Positions 8,653-16,948 of a stretch of 64,000 nt of DNA are shown in pieces (the first letter of the stretch is position 1; each line of letters begins with the position of its first letter). The DNA is from JAMLIN01 sp964476625 (GTDB taxonomy: Bacteria > Pseudomonadota > Gammaproteobacteria > Burkholderiales > Burkholderiaceae_E): positions 1 through 64,000 of the forward strand of contig CAYZBJ010000006.1 in NCBI GenBank assembly GCA_964476625.1, written 5' to 3'. Made by a program: the position numbers and the translations under genes. The notes beneath the pieces are model-generated. The model made no database searches. It worked only from the letters and a program-made list of their open reading frames with translations, and was not told where the DNA came from.

Positions 8653-8982
8653 TTGCTGCACTACACCGTCGCCCAGATCCACATCACGGAGAAGAGCTGG
8701 CTCAAGACTTACGCGAAGGAAGTCACCCGGATGGTGGAAGAGTACGGAGGGCAGTACCTATCGAGGAGCGCGAACGCTCAGCTTCTGGAAGGCGACGCCC
8801 CCGCACCCTCCATATTCCTGATCATCGAGTGGCCTTCGCAAGAGGCGGCACAAGCCTTCTACGAATCGTCGGCGTATGCCGGGCATCTACACGCCAGGCT
8901 GCGTGGGTCGCATGGCTGGACTTGGCTCGTACCAGGCGAGGACGCCGCCGGCATTGCGCTTCTCCCGCGGGCATCGCGCTGA
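8653..8982 (+). CDS. DUF1330 family protein
   Basis: A 109-residue alpha/beta protein with the pattern of DUF1330 (ferredoxin-like dimeric fold): an opening strand, YGGQYLSRSANAQLLEG in the middle, an IIEWPSQEAAQAFYESSAY core and a YAGHLHARLRG end. Function of the family is unsettled. The start is TTG at 8653, preceded by GGAGAGCAACC; no ATG lies in a suitable place. It opens the AT-richer accessory stretch and stands alone on its strand. Confidence 0.75.
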   Translation: MLHYTVAQIHITEKSWLKTYAKEVTRMVEEYGGQYLSRSANAQLLEGDAPAPSIFLIIEWPSQEAAQAFYESSAYAGHLHARLRGSHGWTWLVPGEDAAGIALLPRASR

Positions 8983-9050
8983 TCCCGCGCGGAGTGCATC
9001 CGCGCGAGGAGTCGATAGACGACGGCCAGGTGATCCCGAAGGGTGCCAAT

Positions 9051-9410
9051 CTAGGGCGAAGCACCGTCCCCACCGCCGGGGCAGAGCTGCTCAACAAGAT
9101 AGTGCGTCACTGACGACGATTCGATGAGTTCCCCGTATCCCTCCGGAAGATGAGGCGACATCCACACTTCACCAAACGCCTCGCGGATTGACTCCAGGCT
9201 GCTCCAAACCGATTCGAAAACGAGCTCTTCGCTGCTCGCGACAAGGGGCTCGTATATCGCGTACCGGAGCAAGCCCTGCTTCGGAACCACCAAGGCAGAG
9301 GAGACCTCTCTGAAACGACGTAGAAGTTCCTTATGTCGCCCCGGCCGTGCCTTTGCTTTGAAGACGCGCGCGATGGGAAGCGGTGCCTCATTGTTCTCCG
9401 GATTGCGCAT
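9051..9410 (-). CDS. ABM-like small monooxygenase domain protein
   Basis: A 119-residue single-domain protein with an antibiotic biosynthesis monooxygenase-like dimeric alpha/beta barrel pattern: IARVFKAKARPGRHKELLRRF, then GLLRYAIYEPL, then FESVWSSLESIREAFGE, then ESSSVTHYLVEQL. Relatives oxidise quinol-like compounds without a cofactor, or are of unknown role. The ATG at 9408-9410 has AAGGAA upstream. It lies about 290 bases downstream of the carboxymuconolactone decarboxylase homolog on the same strand. The annotation rests on fold-level similarity only. Confidence 0.6.
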   Translation of the reverse strand: MRNPENNEAPLPIARVFKAKARPGRHKELLRRFREVSSALVVPKQGLLRYAIYEPLVASSEELVFESVWSSLESIREAFGEVWMSPHLPEGYGELIESSSVTHYLVEQLCPGGGDGASP

Positions 9411-9699
9411 TTCTGTTCCTTGCGTATGGCGCGGCGCATTGTTGTGCCGAAGTGAATATGAACGCCGGGCCGCCGCCGCTCAACAGACCTCTTTGCAGCT
9501 CTCACATGCGTCGCGCGAACATGTACCCACTCCGAGGCGCTCGCTTGCGGCAGCCTCCGCGACAATCCAATCGCGATGCCGCGCCCCGCATGCCTTTTTG
9601 GGCCGGCCAGACACGGCGTGACGCTTCTGCGGCCGTCGAGGTCCGTCTGACCGATGGTCCGAGCTCTGCCTTGCAGCCGACGCAGTAGCTCTGAACACA

Positions 9700-10317
9700 C
9701 TATTGAGGAAAGGCGCTTAGCGGTCGCCCCGAAGCGGGTGTTTGCACTGGAGTTCTCGCGACATTCATCAACCAGGAGGCTGTCACGAAGTATCCTGTCA
9801 GCGTAGTAAGTTCGACGATGCCCCGTTCGTCGCATACGCTCAGCAGTCGTTGATAGGTCGGCTCGGAAACGCCGTGAGTTGACAGAAGCTCGCGCACGAA
9901 GTCCAACGCCACCTCCTCGTCTTCCGGTAGATCCCGCGGCCGGGCTCCAACCCGGACCGCCTCCAGGGTTCGATCGGAGACTCCGGCGGCGAGGGCGAGC
10001 GCTGCATGGGTCAACCACTCGAACTGGTTCGAGACGTGTCGCGCCACCGCGCAGATTGCGAGTTCGCGAATGCGAGCGTCGAGATTGCTGTGAAACCGGA
10101 GGTGCTCGCCCAGCGTGGCAACACAATGCAGGAGCTCGGGCGTCCGTAGCAAGGATACGAACGGGCCAAACACGCCCTTTCGCGGCCCCGAAGCCAGTGA
10201 TTGCGCGGCTGCCCTTTGCTTCGAATCCATGGAATCCAGCGTGGGCAATGGCATGCGATCGACACGGTCGTCTGCATATCCCTGAGGAACACTCGTGGCA
10301 TGTGACTCACCTGACAT
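9700..10317 (-). CDS. Carboxymuconolactone decarboxylase (CMD/AhpD-like) family protein
   Basis: A 205-residue helical protein of the CMD family. The core shows FHSNLDARIRELAICAVAR, HVSNQFEWLTHAALAL and the DFVRELLSTHGVSEPTYQ to TLTGYFVTASWLMN region. It lacks the CxxC of AhpD, so peroxide reduction is unlikely; it may act on a lactone or other ring-derived metabolite. The ATG at 10315-10317 has an excellent AAGGAG eight bases upstream. Its start overlaps the end of the upstream MFS gene by 11 bases, so the two are very probably translationally coupled. Confidence 0.85.
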   Translation of the reverse strand: MSGESHATSVPQGYADDRVDRMPLPTLDSMDSKQRAAAQSLASGPRKGVFGPFVSLLRTPELLHCVATLGEHLRFHSNLDARIRELAICAVARHVSNQFEWLTHAALALAAGVSDRTLEAVRVGARPRDLPEDEEVALDFVRELLSTHGVSEPTYQRLLSVCDERGIVELTTLTGYFVTASWLMNVARTPVQTPASGRPLSAFPQ

Positions 10318-11518
10318 CTGGCACTCCTTCTGAAGTACTGACGGGACGGGCGTGGCGCCACAACCAGAACCCCGATGCAAACAACAGTAGCGCGGCAGAC
10401 TGCAGGCCAAGACCTAGTGCCTCGTCGGCGAGGCCTGGTTGAAGCAGCAGGAGATAGGAAGCTACCGGACCCGCAATCTGTCCCAAGGCAAAGGCGGCGG
10501 TGAGGTAGCCGACCCACTTCACGGGATTCCACACCACTCGCTCGCGCACTTCCTGGACACCAGCGAGGGTAATCACCATGAAGGTTCCGCCCACGAGAAC
10601 CGCCGACAAGAGGATCGAGGCGCCGCTCAACCAGATACTTGGCAGAAGTGCACCGACACCCATCAGAAGTTGTGATCCAGCCCAGACCCCGAGCCTGGAG
10701 TACCGGCGCATCAGTACTCCTGAGAACAGGGTAGATAGCGCCGCGGTCACGCCGAACACGGGCCACGCCAATCCGAATACTGCGGGATCCGTAGCCACCG
10801 ACTGAGCCAGCAAAGGCAGGAATGTCGCGGGGAGGATGTATCCGTAACCCATGATGCCGTAGCTGACGACGAGTCCGCGGGTGCCGACAGGCAAGGTTCG
10901 GGCATCGGAGCGCGGCGGTAGCGTTCCTTCACCGGCGATGATCGGTAGCCGTATCACCAATGCGACGGGAACGGTCATCGCGACAGAAAGTATGCCGAGA
11001 TAGATCCACATCACCTGTGTTTCGATACCTCGAACGGCCATCCACAGGCAGCACCCCCCAGCCGCTGCGATGCCGACACCTACTCCGGCGTAGACGCAGG
11101 CGCTCAGGTCCGATCGGTGCATTCGCGCCAGGCTCGCCAGACACCAGACGCTTGTGGCGACGAATACCCAGGCAGACAGCACACCAGAGGAAAATCGCAG
11201 CACAGTCCATACGATGTTCCCGGGTATCGCCATCGCAGCCGTGCTGCAGGCGACAAGCGCCAGGGACAGGATTGCGAGGCGTCGCATGTCGATCCTTATT
11301 TCTGCGGCGATGAGCGCGCCACTGAGATAGCCAGCGTAGTTCGCAGCAGCGAGCCAGCTCCCGTGCGCCACCGTGAGCAGCCGCTCCTCAACCATCAGCG
11401 GGAGCATTGGCGTGAACACGAACCGCCCGACTCCCATTGCGACCGCCAGGGATAGCAGTCCTCCAAGGGCGACTACTGTCGGGGACGAGCGTACGTGGCG
11501 GCTCAACATGCATATCAT
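10307..11518 (-). CDS. YbfB/YjiJ family MFS transporter
   Basis: An integral membrane protein of about 403 residues with roughly 12 hydrophobic segments. The opening LLSLAVAMGVGRFVFTPMLP is the hallmark of the YbfB/YjiJ family of major facilitator transporters. Substrates of the family are poorly known. The start is uncertain: ATG codons at 11516-11518 and 11507-11509, and a TTG at 11545, are all possible and none has a strong ribosome site. The gene overlaps the downstream CMD gene and diverges from a LysR regulator 56 bases away, suggesting regulation by that protein. Confidence 0.85.
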   Translation of the reverse strand: MICMLSRHVRSSPTVVALGGLLSLAVAMGVGRFVFTPMLPLMVEERLLTVAHGSWLAAANYAGYLSGALIAAEIRIDMRRLAILSLALVACSTAAMAIPGNIVWTVLRFSSGVLSAWVFVATSVWCLASLARMHRSDLSACVYAGVGVGIAAAGGCCLWMAVRGIETQVMWIYLGILSVAMTVPVALVIRLPIIAGEGTLPPRSDARTLPVGTRGLVVSYGIMGYGYILPATFLPLLAQSVATDPAVFGLAWPVFGVTAALSTLFSGVLMRRYSRLGVWAGSQLLMGVGALLPSIWLSGASILLSAVLVGGTFMVITLAGVQEVRERVVWNPVKWVGYLTAAFALGQIAGPVASYLLLLQPGLADEALGLGLQSAALLLFASGFWLWRHARPVSTSEGVPDVR

Positions 11519-11574
11519 TGGAGTCCAGCGATGTCTCGTCGACAATTGAATTTTTTGGCTAGAGGATTCTCAAA

Positions 11575-12480
11575 ATGAGAAACATGGACCTTGATTCACT
11601 CGAGATATTTCGCACCGTGGCGGAGGCCGGCGGGATCCTCCGAGCGTCCGAGAGGCTCAATCGAGTGCCGTCCAATGTGACGACGCGAATCAAGCAGCTG
11701 GAAGGCCGGCTAGGTGTCGCGTTGTTTCGCAAGCAGGGACGCGGCATCGTCCTTACTCGAGAGGGAGAGCTGCTTCTTTCATATGCCCAGCGGCTGTTCC
11801 GTCTTGCTGACGAAGCGGAGAGCGAGCTCCGAAACGGAATCCCGACTGGAGGCTTCAGGATTGGCTCGCTCGAGAGTACTGCCGGGAGCCGACTTCCGCC
11901 GGTGCTCTCGAAATACCACCGTCAGTTTCCGGGAGTAGTGGTCGAACTCGTCACAGGGACGACATGCTCACTGATCAAGCGTGTGCGCGACTACGAGATC
12001 GAGGCTGCCTTTGTCTCGGAGCCGTTTGACGCCCACGAGCTGACATCCGTTCCCGTTTTCGACGAAGAGCTCGTTCTCATCACGTCCAAGGGGATTCCCG
12101 AAGTGCGACGCGCTTCGTGTCTTCAAGGGATGACGCTCGTCGCATTCGCGGATGGCTGCTCGTACAGGAGACGCATCAATGAGTGGCTCGACGCGAGCGA
12201 CGTCATTCCTTCGAGAACGCTCGAGTTAGCCTCTTATCAGGCGATGATTGCTTGCGTTGCGGCCGGCACCGGTTTTGCCCTGGCTCCGCGCTCGCTCTTG
12301 GCCGCGCTCCGAGTGACAAAGGATGTCGCCCAGCACGAGCTTCCCGCCCGGATTCGTCGAAACCGGACTCACCTGATCTGGGCGGGACCCGCCTCCAGCG
12401 CCTTGCGACACCTTCAGGCGACCCTTCATGTTCCCGCAAGTCTCGCTGCCGCCCACCAGGCGTTCACGAAAGCCGCATAG
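11575..12480 (+). CDS. LysR family transcriptional regulator
   Basis: A 301-residue LTTR with an N-terminal winged helix (LDSLEIFRTVAEAGG, NVTTRIKQLEGRLGVALF) and a C-terminal periplasmic-binding-like effector domain (GGFRIGSLESTAGSRLPP, GTGFALAPRSLL). The ATG at 11575 follows GAGG; an internal ATG at 11584 is a possible alternative. It is divergent from the MFS-CMD pair with only 56 bases between, the usual position for a LysR regulator that controls the divergent operon in response to a substrate. Codon third positions are visibly less GC-biased than in the flanking core genes. Confidence 0.92.
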   Translation: MRNMDLDSLEIFRTVAEAGGILRASERLNRVPSNVTTRIKQLEGRLGVALFRKQGRGIVLTREGELLLSYAQRLFRLADEAESELRNGIPTGGFRIGSLESTAGSRLPPVLSKYHRQFPGVVVELVTGTTCSLIKRVRDYEIEAAFVSEPFDAHELTSVPVFDEELVLITSKGIPEVRRASCLQGMTLVAFADGCSYRRRINEWLDASDVIPSRTLELASYQAMIACVAAGTGFALAPRSLLAALRVTKDVAQHELPARIRRNRTHLIWAGPASSALRHLQATLHVPASLAAAHQAFTKAA

Positions 12481-12661
12481 GGTCGTGATCTGCTCCCAGG
12501 TTGTTCTTGTGCAGGCTCTACCCGAAGACAAGGTGCGACGGTCTCGAATGTCGGCCTCGACAGCCGGATTCCCGTATCGACAGCAGTGGTCGCGCCCGGG
12601 CCGGCCCGGTATCATCCGCAGGCATCATTCACCACATAGGCTAACAAGGAGCTTCCCGCCC

Positions 12662-13021
12662 ATGAATCGCATCGAACTCGTCGAAAAGCTTGCCGCCGAA
12701 CACGACCTATCGAAGGCCGGCGCCGCACGCATTCTCGACACAGTCCTCTCGTCCATCGTCGCCGCAGTGAAGAAAGGCGACACGGCAAGCTTCGTGGGCT
12801 TCGGGACCTTCCGCCAGGCCAAGCGCGCCGCGCGCACCGGATTCAACCCGAGGACGGGCGAGTCCGTGAAGATCAGCGCGATGAAAGTGCCGAAGTTCGT
12901 GCCCGGCGCCGGTTTCAAGGCGGCCGTCGACCCGAAGCGGGCAGAGCGCAAGGCGGCCAACGCCGCCAAGGCGGCGGCGAAGAAGCCTGCGGCCAAAAAG
13001 GCCGCGAAGAAGCGCGCCTGA
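12662..13021 (+). CDS. HU family DNA-binding protein with Lys/Ala-rich tail
   Basis: A 119-residue nucleoid protein. Residues 1-90 form the HU/IHF fold (MNRIELVEKLAAEHDLSKAG, FVGFGTFRQAKRAARTGFNP, KFVPGAGFKAAV), and the last 25-30 residues are an alanine/lysine tail with AAKKPAAKKAAKK repeats, like a histone H1 tail. Such tails are common on HU proteins of Burkholderiales and add non-specific DNA binding. The ATG at 12662 follows AAGGAG ten bases upstream. It stands alone, ahead of a convergent oxidoreductase gene. Confidence 0.93.
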   Translation: MNRIELVEKLAAEHDLSKAGAARILDTVLSSIVAAVKKGDTASFVGFGTFRQAKRAARTGFNPRTGESVKISAMKVPKFVPGAGFKAAVDPKRAERKAANAAKAAAKKPAAKKAAKKRA

Positions 13022-13081
13022 AGAAAGGCCAGGGTCGCCGCCGGCCGCCAGCGATCGGCAGGCCGGATCGGCGTTGCCCGA

Positions 13082-14221
13082 TCACATCGACGGATCGATT
13101 AGCACCTTGGCGCCGGTGTTGCGCGGGCCGTAGAAGGCGATGGCGTCGGCGCTCAGCGCGCCGGCGAGCGATACCGTGCGGGCGTAGTGGCTGGCGAACG
13201 TGGTCTTCAGTTCGGCGGCCACGCGCTCGCGCAGCGCCTGCGCATCAGCCGGGCCGATCCGGTTCAGGAAGGGGAACAGCAGCCAGCCGCCCACGCCCCA
13301 GGCCATGCCGAAGCTGCGCTGGATTTCGGTCGGGCGGGTGTCGAGATTGCCATACAGGTAGACCTGCTTGTGCACCGCCGAGCCGTAGCGGCTGTACTCC
13401 CGGGCCTTGCGACTGATGGCGCTTTCCATGCATTGCAGGATCTGCCCGGCGAGCGTGCCGCCGCCCGTCGCGTCGAACGCGATCGTGGCGCCCGTGCTCG
13501 CCAGCGCATCGGTCAGCTCGGCCGTGAAGTCGGGCGCACTGCTGTCGCACACATGCTCGGCGCCGATTCCGCGCAGCAGCGCCGCCTGCTCGGGCCTGCG
13601 AACGATGTTGACCAGGCCGATGCCGTCCTTCTGGCAGATCCTGTTGAGCATCTGGCCCAGGTTGCTCGCCGCGGCGGTGTGCACCAGGGCCGTGTGGCCT
13701 TCACGCTTCATCGTCTCGACCATTCCCAGTGCGGTCAACGGGTTGACGAAACACGAAGCCCCCTCGGCCGCCGTGGCGCCGGCCGGCAGCGGCAGGCACT
13801 GTGCCGCGGGCACGGCCCGGTACTGCGCATACATGGCTCCGCCGATCGCAGCCACCGTGCGGCCAAGCAGGGCCTGTGCGGCGGGCGAGGCACCGGCGGC
13901 CACCACCAGCCCGGCGCCCTCGTTGCCCACCGGCATGCTTTGCCCCACGCGCGCGGCCATGCCGGGCATGGCGCGCTCGGGGATGCTGGCGGTCACCAGC
14001 GGCCGGTCGGCACTGCCGGCGACCTTCACGGAGGACAGATCGGCCGGTCCGAAGAGCAGCCCAATGTCCGACGGATTGATGGGGGTTGCCTGCACCTGGA
14101 TCAACACCTCGTCAGGACCAGGGGCGGGAACGGGAGTTGGCTCCAGGCTGACCTGCAAAGTGCCGTCTGCCTGCACGAGCGAACGCAGTTGCAGGGCTGT
14201 AGAGGGGATGGACTGGGTCAT
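13082..14221 (-). CDS. Zinc-binding dehydrogenase/quinone oxidoreductase-like MDR protein
   Basis: A 379-residue medium-chain reductase. A GroES-like N-terminal domain (EVLIQVQATPINPSDIGLLFG) precedes a Rossmann domain (ALVHTAAASNLGQML, IAFDATGGGTLAGQIL). No structural-zinc cysteine cluster is visible, so it is more like quinone or enone reductases. The ATG at 14219-14221 begins MTQSIPSTALQLRSLV; an upstream reading to 14323 adds a basic non-conserved tail. It is convergent with the HU gene. The physiological substrate is unknown. Confidence 0.85.
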   Translation of the reverse strand: MTQSIPSTALQLRSLVQADGTLQVSLEPTPVPAPGPDEVLIQVQATPINPSDIGLLFGPADLSSVKVAGSADRPLVTASIPERAMPGMAARVGQSMPVGNEGAGLVVAAGASPAAQALLGRTVAAIGGAMYAQYRAVPAAQCLPLPAGATAAEGASCFVNPLTALGMVETMKREGHTALVHTAAASNLGQMLNRICQKDGIGLVNIVRRPEQAALLRGIGAEHVCDSSAPDFTAELTDALASTGATIAFDATGGGTLAGQILQCMESAISRKAREYSRYGSAVHKQVYLYGNLDTRPTEIQRSFGMAWGVGGWLLFPFLNRIGPADAQALRERVAAELKTTFASHYARTVSLAGALSADAIAFYGPRNTGAKVLIDPSM

Positions 14222-14386
14222 GAGTGGCTCTCGATGGGAAGTGGGCCGTGCGGGCGGCGGTCGGCTTCGCGGGGGGTGTGCCTCGCGGTGATCTCGCCGC
14301 CGGTTCGTGCCATTGTGAAGCAAGAGGCTTCACGCTGCCCTGAACGATCGGTACTGTCGATTCGTCGGCGGTGGTGTGCTCGCCGA

Positions 14387-15142
14387 CTATTGAAACTCGA
14401 CGGTGAACCCGCCAGGCCCGCCGGAATTCACCGTCAGCCGCAGCGCCGAAGCATCGCCGTTCTCATCGATGACAAAGCAGTAGTCGTTCGAAGCGGTGTC
14501 GCCCAGCACCGTTCTCGTGAACTTGAGGCACATCCAGGCGGTCGTCGGGCTGTGGCGGCCAAAGCGCCAAGTGAGCTCTGCAGTGCCTTTGGTCGGTCTT
14601 AGCAGGAAGTCTCGGTCATACACGGTCGCATTCTCGAAGAGGACGCTTGAACTCCCGACCGTCGCTGTCCGCGGCACGACGAAGGTTGTGCTCCCTGTAA
14701 CCCAATCACCGTCGAGCACCACAAGCCCAATGACAAAGGGATCCTGATACAGGAACTCGGTAACGCTCGAGATGGTGCCTCCGGCAGGCGTCGAAATCAC
14801 CTCGTTGACGGTGAACGTCTTGAACGTTGCTTCCGGGAAAACCGTGTCCGGGCCTGGGGTACTCCAGAAGGTCAAGGCGTATTCCTGGCCGTCGCTTCCA
14901 GTGCCGTTGAGGGAGTACACATGAGGAACGGTCGCGAGCTTCTCGACCGCTGCCCTGAATGGGAACTCGGTGACCTGGGTCGGCTGTTGAGTCCCTTCAT
15001 CGCCGGTGCCCGCATCTGCGCTATCGCCGATGACTTCGCCACCATCTCCGGTCTCGGCAGGGGCGCCTCCGCCACCACCGCCACATGCCCCGAGCACGAA
15101 AACCAGCGCGAGCGCGAAGAACCAGCGTGCGAGCCTCTGCAT
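14387..15142 (-). CDS. Predicted lipoprotein of unknown function
   Basis: About 251 residues. The N-terminus MQRLARWFFALALVFVLGAC is a lipoprotein signal with a lipobox LGAC followed by a glycine run (GGGGGG) and an acidic, threonine- and glycine-rich linker. The rest is a beta-rich domain with no motif I recognise. The chosen ATG at 15140-15142 places the signal at the start and has a G-rich run upstream; ATGs at 15157 and 15169 are alternatives. The acylated cysteine predicts anchoring to the inner or outer membrane facing the periplasm. It lies at the edge of an accessory patch and has no recognisable operon partner. Confidence 0.65.
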   Translation of the reverse strand: MQRLARWFFALALVFVLGACGGGGGGAPAETGDGGEVIGDSADAGTGDEGTQQPTQVTEFPFRAAVEKLATVPHVYSLNGTGSDGQEYALTFWSTPGPDTVFPEATFKTFTVNEVISTPAGGTISSVTEFLYQDPFVIGLVVLDGDWVTGSTTFVVPRTATVGSSSVLFENATVYDRDFLLRPTKGTAELTWRFGRHSPTTAWMCLKFTRTVLGDTASNDYCFVIDENGDASALRLTVNSGGPGGFTVEFQ

Positions 15143-15264
15143 TGCGACCCCCCCCATATGCGTTGCCATTGATGTATTGCGATGCAATCGACCCGACTGT
15201 GCCGGGTTCGCATTCTGCACAATGCCGGAGGCGGTCGCCATGAGAAAGGGCACGCGCGGCCTTG

Positions 15265-15476
15265 GGGCAGCTGACGTGCCCAGCGTCTCGGGGACGGTGC
15301 AGGACGGGATCACGGGGGCGACGTACGCGTACGACGCGAACGGGAACATGACCAGCGGGGGTGGTCATGTGATGACGTGGACGAGCTTCAACCGGGTCAA
15401 GCGGCTGTCGCAGAGGTGGTGGGGGACTGGTACCGCAGCTTCACGTACAACGGGGAGTACGAGCGGGTCTGTCAAC
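15265..15476 (+). pseudogene. RHS-repeat protein remnant
   Basis: The plus strand encodes a typical RHS core repeat, ATYAYDANGNMTSGGG followed by TWTSFNRVKRL, and after a frame change near 15400 a second piece, RSFTYNGEYERVCQ. Together they match the end of one YD-repeat and the start of the next, but there is no start, no shell-forming length and a frameshift. It is a decayed fragment of a large RHS/YD-repeat (polymorphic toxin-type) gene, probably left behind by a rearrangement next to the toxin-antitoxin genes. Confidence 0.7.
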
Positions 15477-15538
15477 GCAATTTCAGTTTTCCCCACCCGG
15501 AGTGGCCATTCTTGCAGGCAGGGAAGGGTAGGCGTAAT

Positions 15539-16069
15539 ATGTCTAGTATTTTGGACTATATCCGGCTGCGACATGCCATGAATCTCATCGACATCGGTCA
15601 GGCCGTACGCGTACGGCGCGCTGAGCTGGGCCTGTCCCAGGCGCAGTTGGCGCATCTGAGCGGCCTGTCGCGGCAAACCCTGGTCGGCCTGGAAAACGGC
15701 ACCTTGAACGATCTGGGCGTCAACCGTGTCGGGCAGGTGATGGCGGTGCTGGGGTTGGACACTCCCAAGCCGGATACCTTGGCGCGGCGCAAGAAGCGAG
15801 GCCTGTGGATGGCGGCCAAGACGGCCAGCGTCAGTTATGCGCGTGAACTGGTCCCCGAGGCGCTCGAGCAGGCCCTGGCGAGTGGCGAGGTGCCGCCTCC
15901 ATTCGCCCCGCACCTGGCCCATTTGCTCGACGAAGCGCCTGTGCCAATCGTCGTGATGGCCGTGGAGGAGGCGGCCTCGCGCGCGCACCTGCCGCCGCGG
16001 CGGATCTGGCGCAACGTGGCGAAACTGGCCGAATCCTTGTCCGTCCACCGGCGGGCGCTGTGGATATGA
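15539..16069 (+). CDS. XRE family helix-turn-helix protein, likely antitoxin of the AbiEii-type pair
   Basis: A 176-residue protein. Residues about 21-75 are an XRE/Cro helix-turn-helix (VRVRRAELGLSQAQLAHLSG, SRQTLVGLENG); the remainder is helical with no recognised fold. It overlaps the downstream nucleotidyltransferase gene by four bases (ATGA at 16066-16069), which indicates obligate cotranslation and fits an antitoxin-toxin pair in which the DNA-binding protein represses the operon. Start at 15539 (ATG) or the ATG at 15578, since upstream sequence belongs to the RHS remnant. It differs from canonical AbiEi antitoxins, which have a winged helix rather than an XRE domain. Confidence 0.8.
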   Translation: MSSILDYIRLRHAMNLIDIGQAVRVRRAELGLSQAQLAHLSGLSRQTLVGLENGTLNDLGVNRVGQVMAVLGLDTPKPDTLARRKKRGLWMAAKTASVSYARELVPEALEQALASGEVPPPFAPHLAHLLDEAPVPIVVMAVEEAASRAHLPPRRIWRNVAKLAESLSVHRRALWI

Positions 16070-16722
16070 AGTCCAGTTCACTGCCTGGTGGCCCCTGGGA
16101 GGGGCTGTTCCCGCGGGCACTGGCGTTGATCGACGAAATCAGCCGGTACGGTGGAATCGCCGATCCGTTCTGGACCCTGGGTGGTGGGACGGTACTGATG
16201 TTCCGTTACCGCCATCGGTTGAGCAAGGACATCGACATCTTCGTGCCCGATCCGCAGTACCTCGGCTTTGTTACACCTCGGTTGAGCGACACGGCGGCGG
16301 ATTTTACGCAGGACTACACTGAGCAGCCTGGCGCCTTCGTCAAACTGCAGTTCGACGAAGGCGAGATCGACTTCGTGGCCGCCCCCAACCTGCTGGCCGA
16401 TGCCTGGGAAACCTGGGATATCGGCGGCCGTTCGGTGAAGGTGGAGACGGCCGCCGAAATCATTGCCAAGAAGATGTACCACCGTGGCGACCGGGCCACA
16501 GCGCGCGATCTGTTCGACTTTGCGCTCGTGATCGAGCGCGAGCCTCAGCCGCTCCTGGCGGCGACGCCGTTCCTGTTGCGCCACAGGGAGGCATTCCTTG
16601 TCCAGATCCGGCGGCCGCATGTCGGCTTGCGGGCCGCGTTCAGTGCCATCGCTACGCTGGACTACACGCCCGGCTTCGACCATTGCGTGGCCGTGATTGG
16701 GGAGTTCCTGGACAGCTTGTAG
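16066..16722 (+). CDS. Nucleotidyltransferase of the AbiEii/AbiGii toxin family
   Basis: A 218-residue DNA polymerase beta-like nucleotidyltransferase. The catalytic site is seen as GGGTVLMFRYRHRLSKDIDIF, combining the GG loop with a D-x-D (DID) metal motif, and a downstream KKMYHRGDRATARDLFDF segment is typical of the family. AbiEii-type toxins add nucleotides to target RNAs such as tRNA and give abortive phage defence or growth arrest. Start ATG at 16066 overlaps the stop of the XRE gene; an in-frame GTG lies six bases earlier. Toxin activity is inferred from family and pairing, not shown. Confidence 0.85.
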   Translation: MKSSSLPGGPWEGLFPRALALIDEISRYGGIADPFWTLGGGTVLMFRYRHRLSKDIDIFVPDPQYLGFVTPRLSDTAADFTQDYTEQPGAFVKLQFDEGEIDFVAAPNLLADAWETWDIGGRSVKVETAAEIIAKKMYHRGDRATARDLFDFALVIEREPQPLLAATPFLLRHREAFLVQIRRPHVGLRAAFSAIATLDYTPGFDHCVAVIGEFLDSL

Positions 16723-16736
16723 TAGCAGGTGCCGTT

Positions 16737-16919
16737 CTACGAGGTGACGACGGGGTCGGACGCGTCGACGCGGGTAAGGGGTTGCAGGCCAAGCACCTGC
16801 ACGGCTTTTATGACGGTCTCGGCCGCGCGCCGGGCTGCAACAGGATTCTTCGGTCGAAGGAAGTCACGCAGCCGCTGCAGGTCTCGGATGGCGCCGGGCG
16901 CGTACCTTACTTGTGGCAT
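16737..16919 (-). pseudogene. Truncated RelE/ParE family toxin
   Basis: Sixty codons reading MPQVRYAPGAIRDLQRLRDFL, then PVAARRAAETVIKAVQVL, the N-terminal half of a ParE/RelE fold. The following RLP/RR region and the C-terminal strands that carry the ParE gyrase-binding or RelE catalytic residues are missing; the frame ends at 16737, only 15 bases from the stop of the convergent AbiEii-type gene. The usual size is 90-105 residues, so the toxin has probably been cut by the rearrangement that placed the neighbour. It follows a CopG-type antitoxin gene on the same strand. Confidence 0.72.
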
Positions 16920-16948
16920 TCCGGCGCCGGCCGTTCGTCATCCGTGCC

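Noticed and set aside
9411..9699. Small open frames between the ABM and CMD genes
   Set aside because: Arginine-rich or cysteine-rich frames with no ribosome site, no recognisable domain and no conserved start; treated as non-coding.
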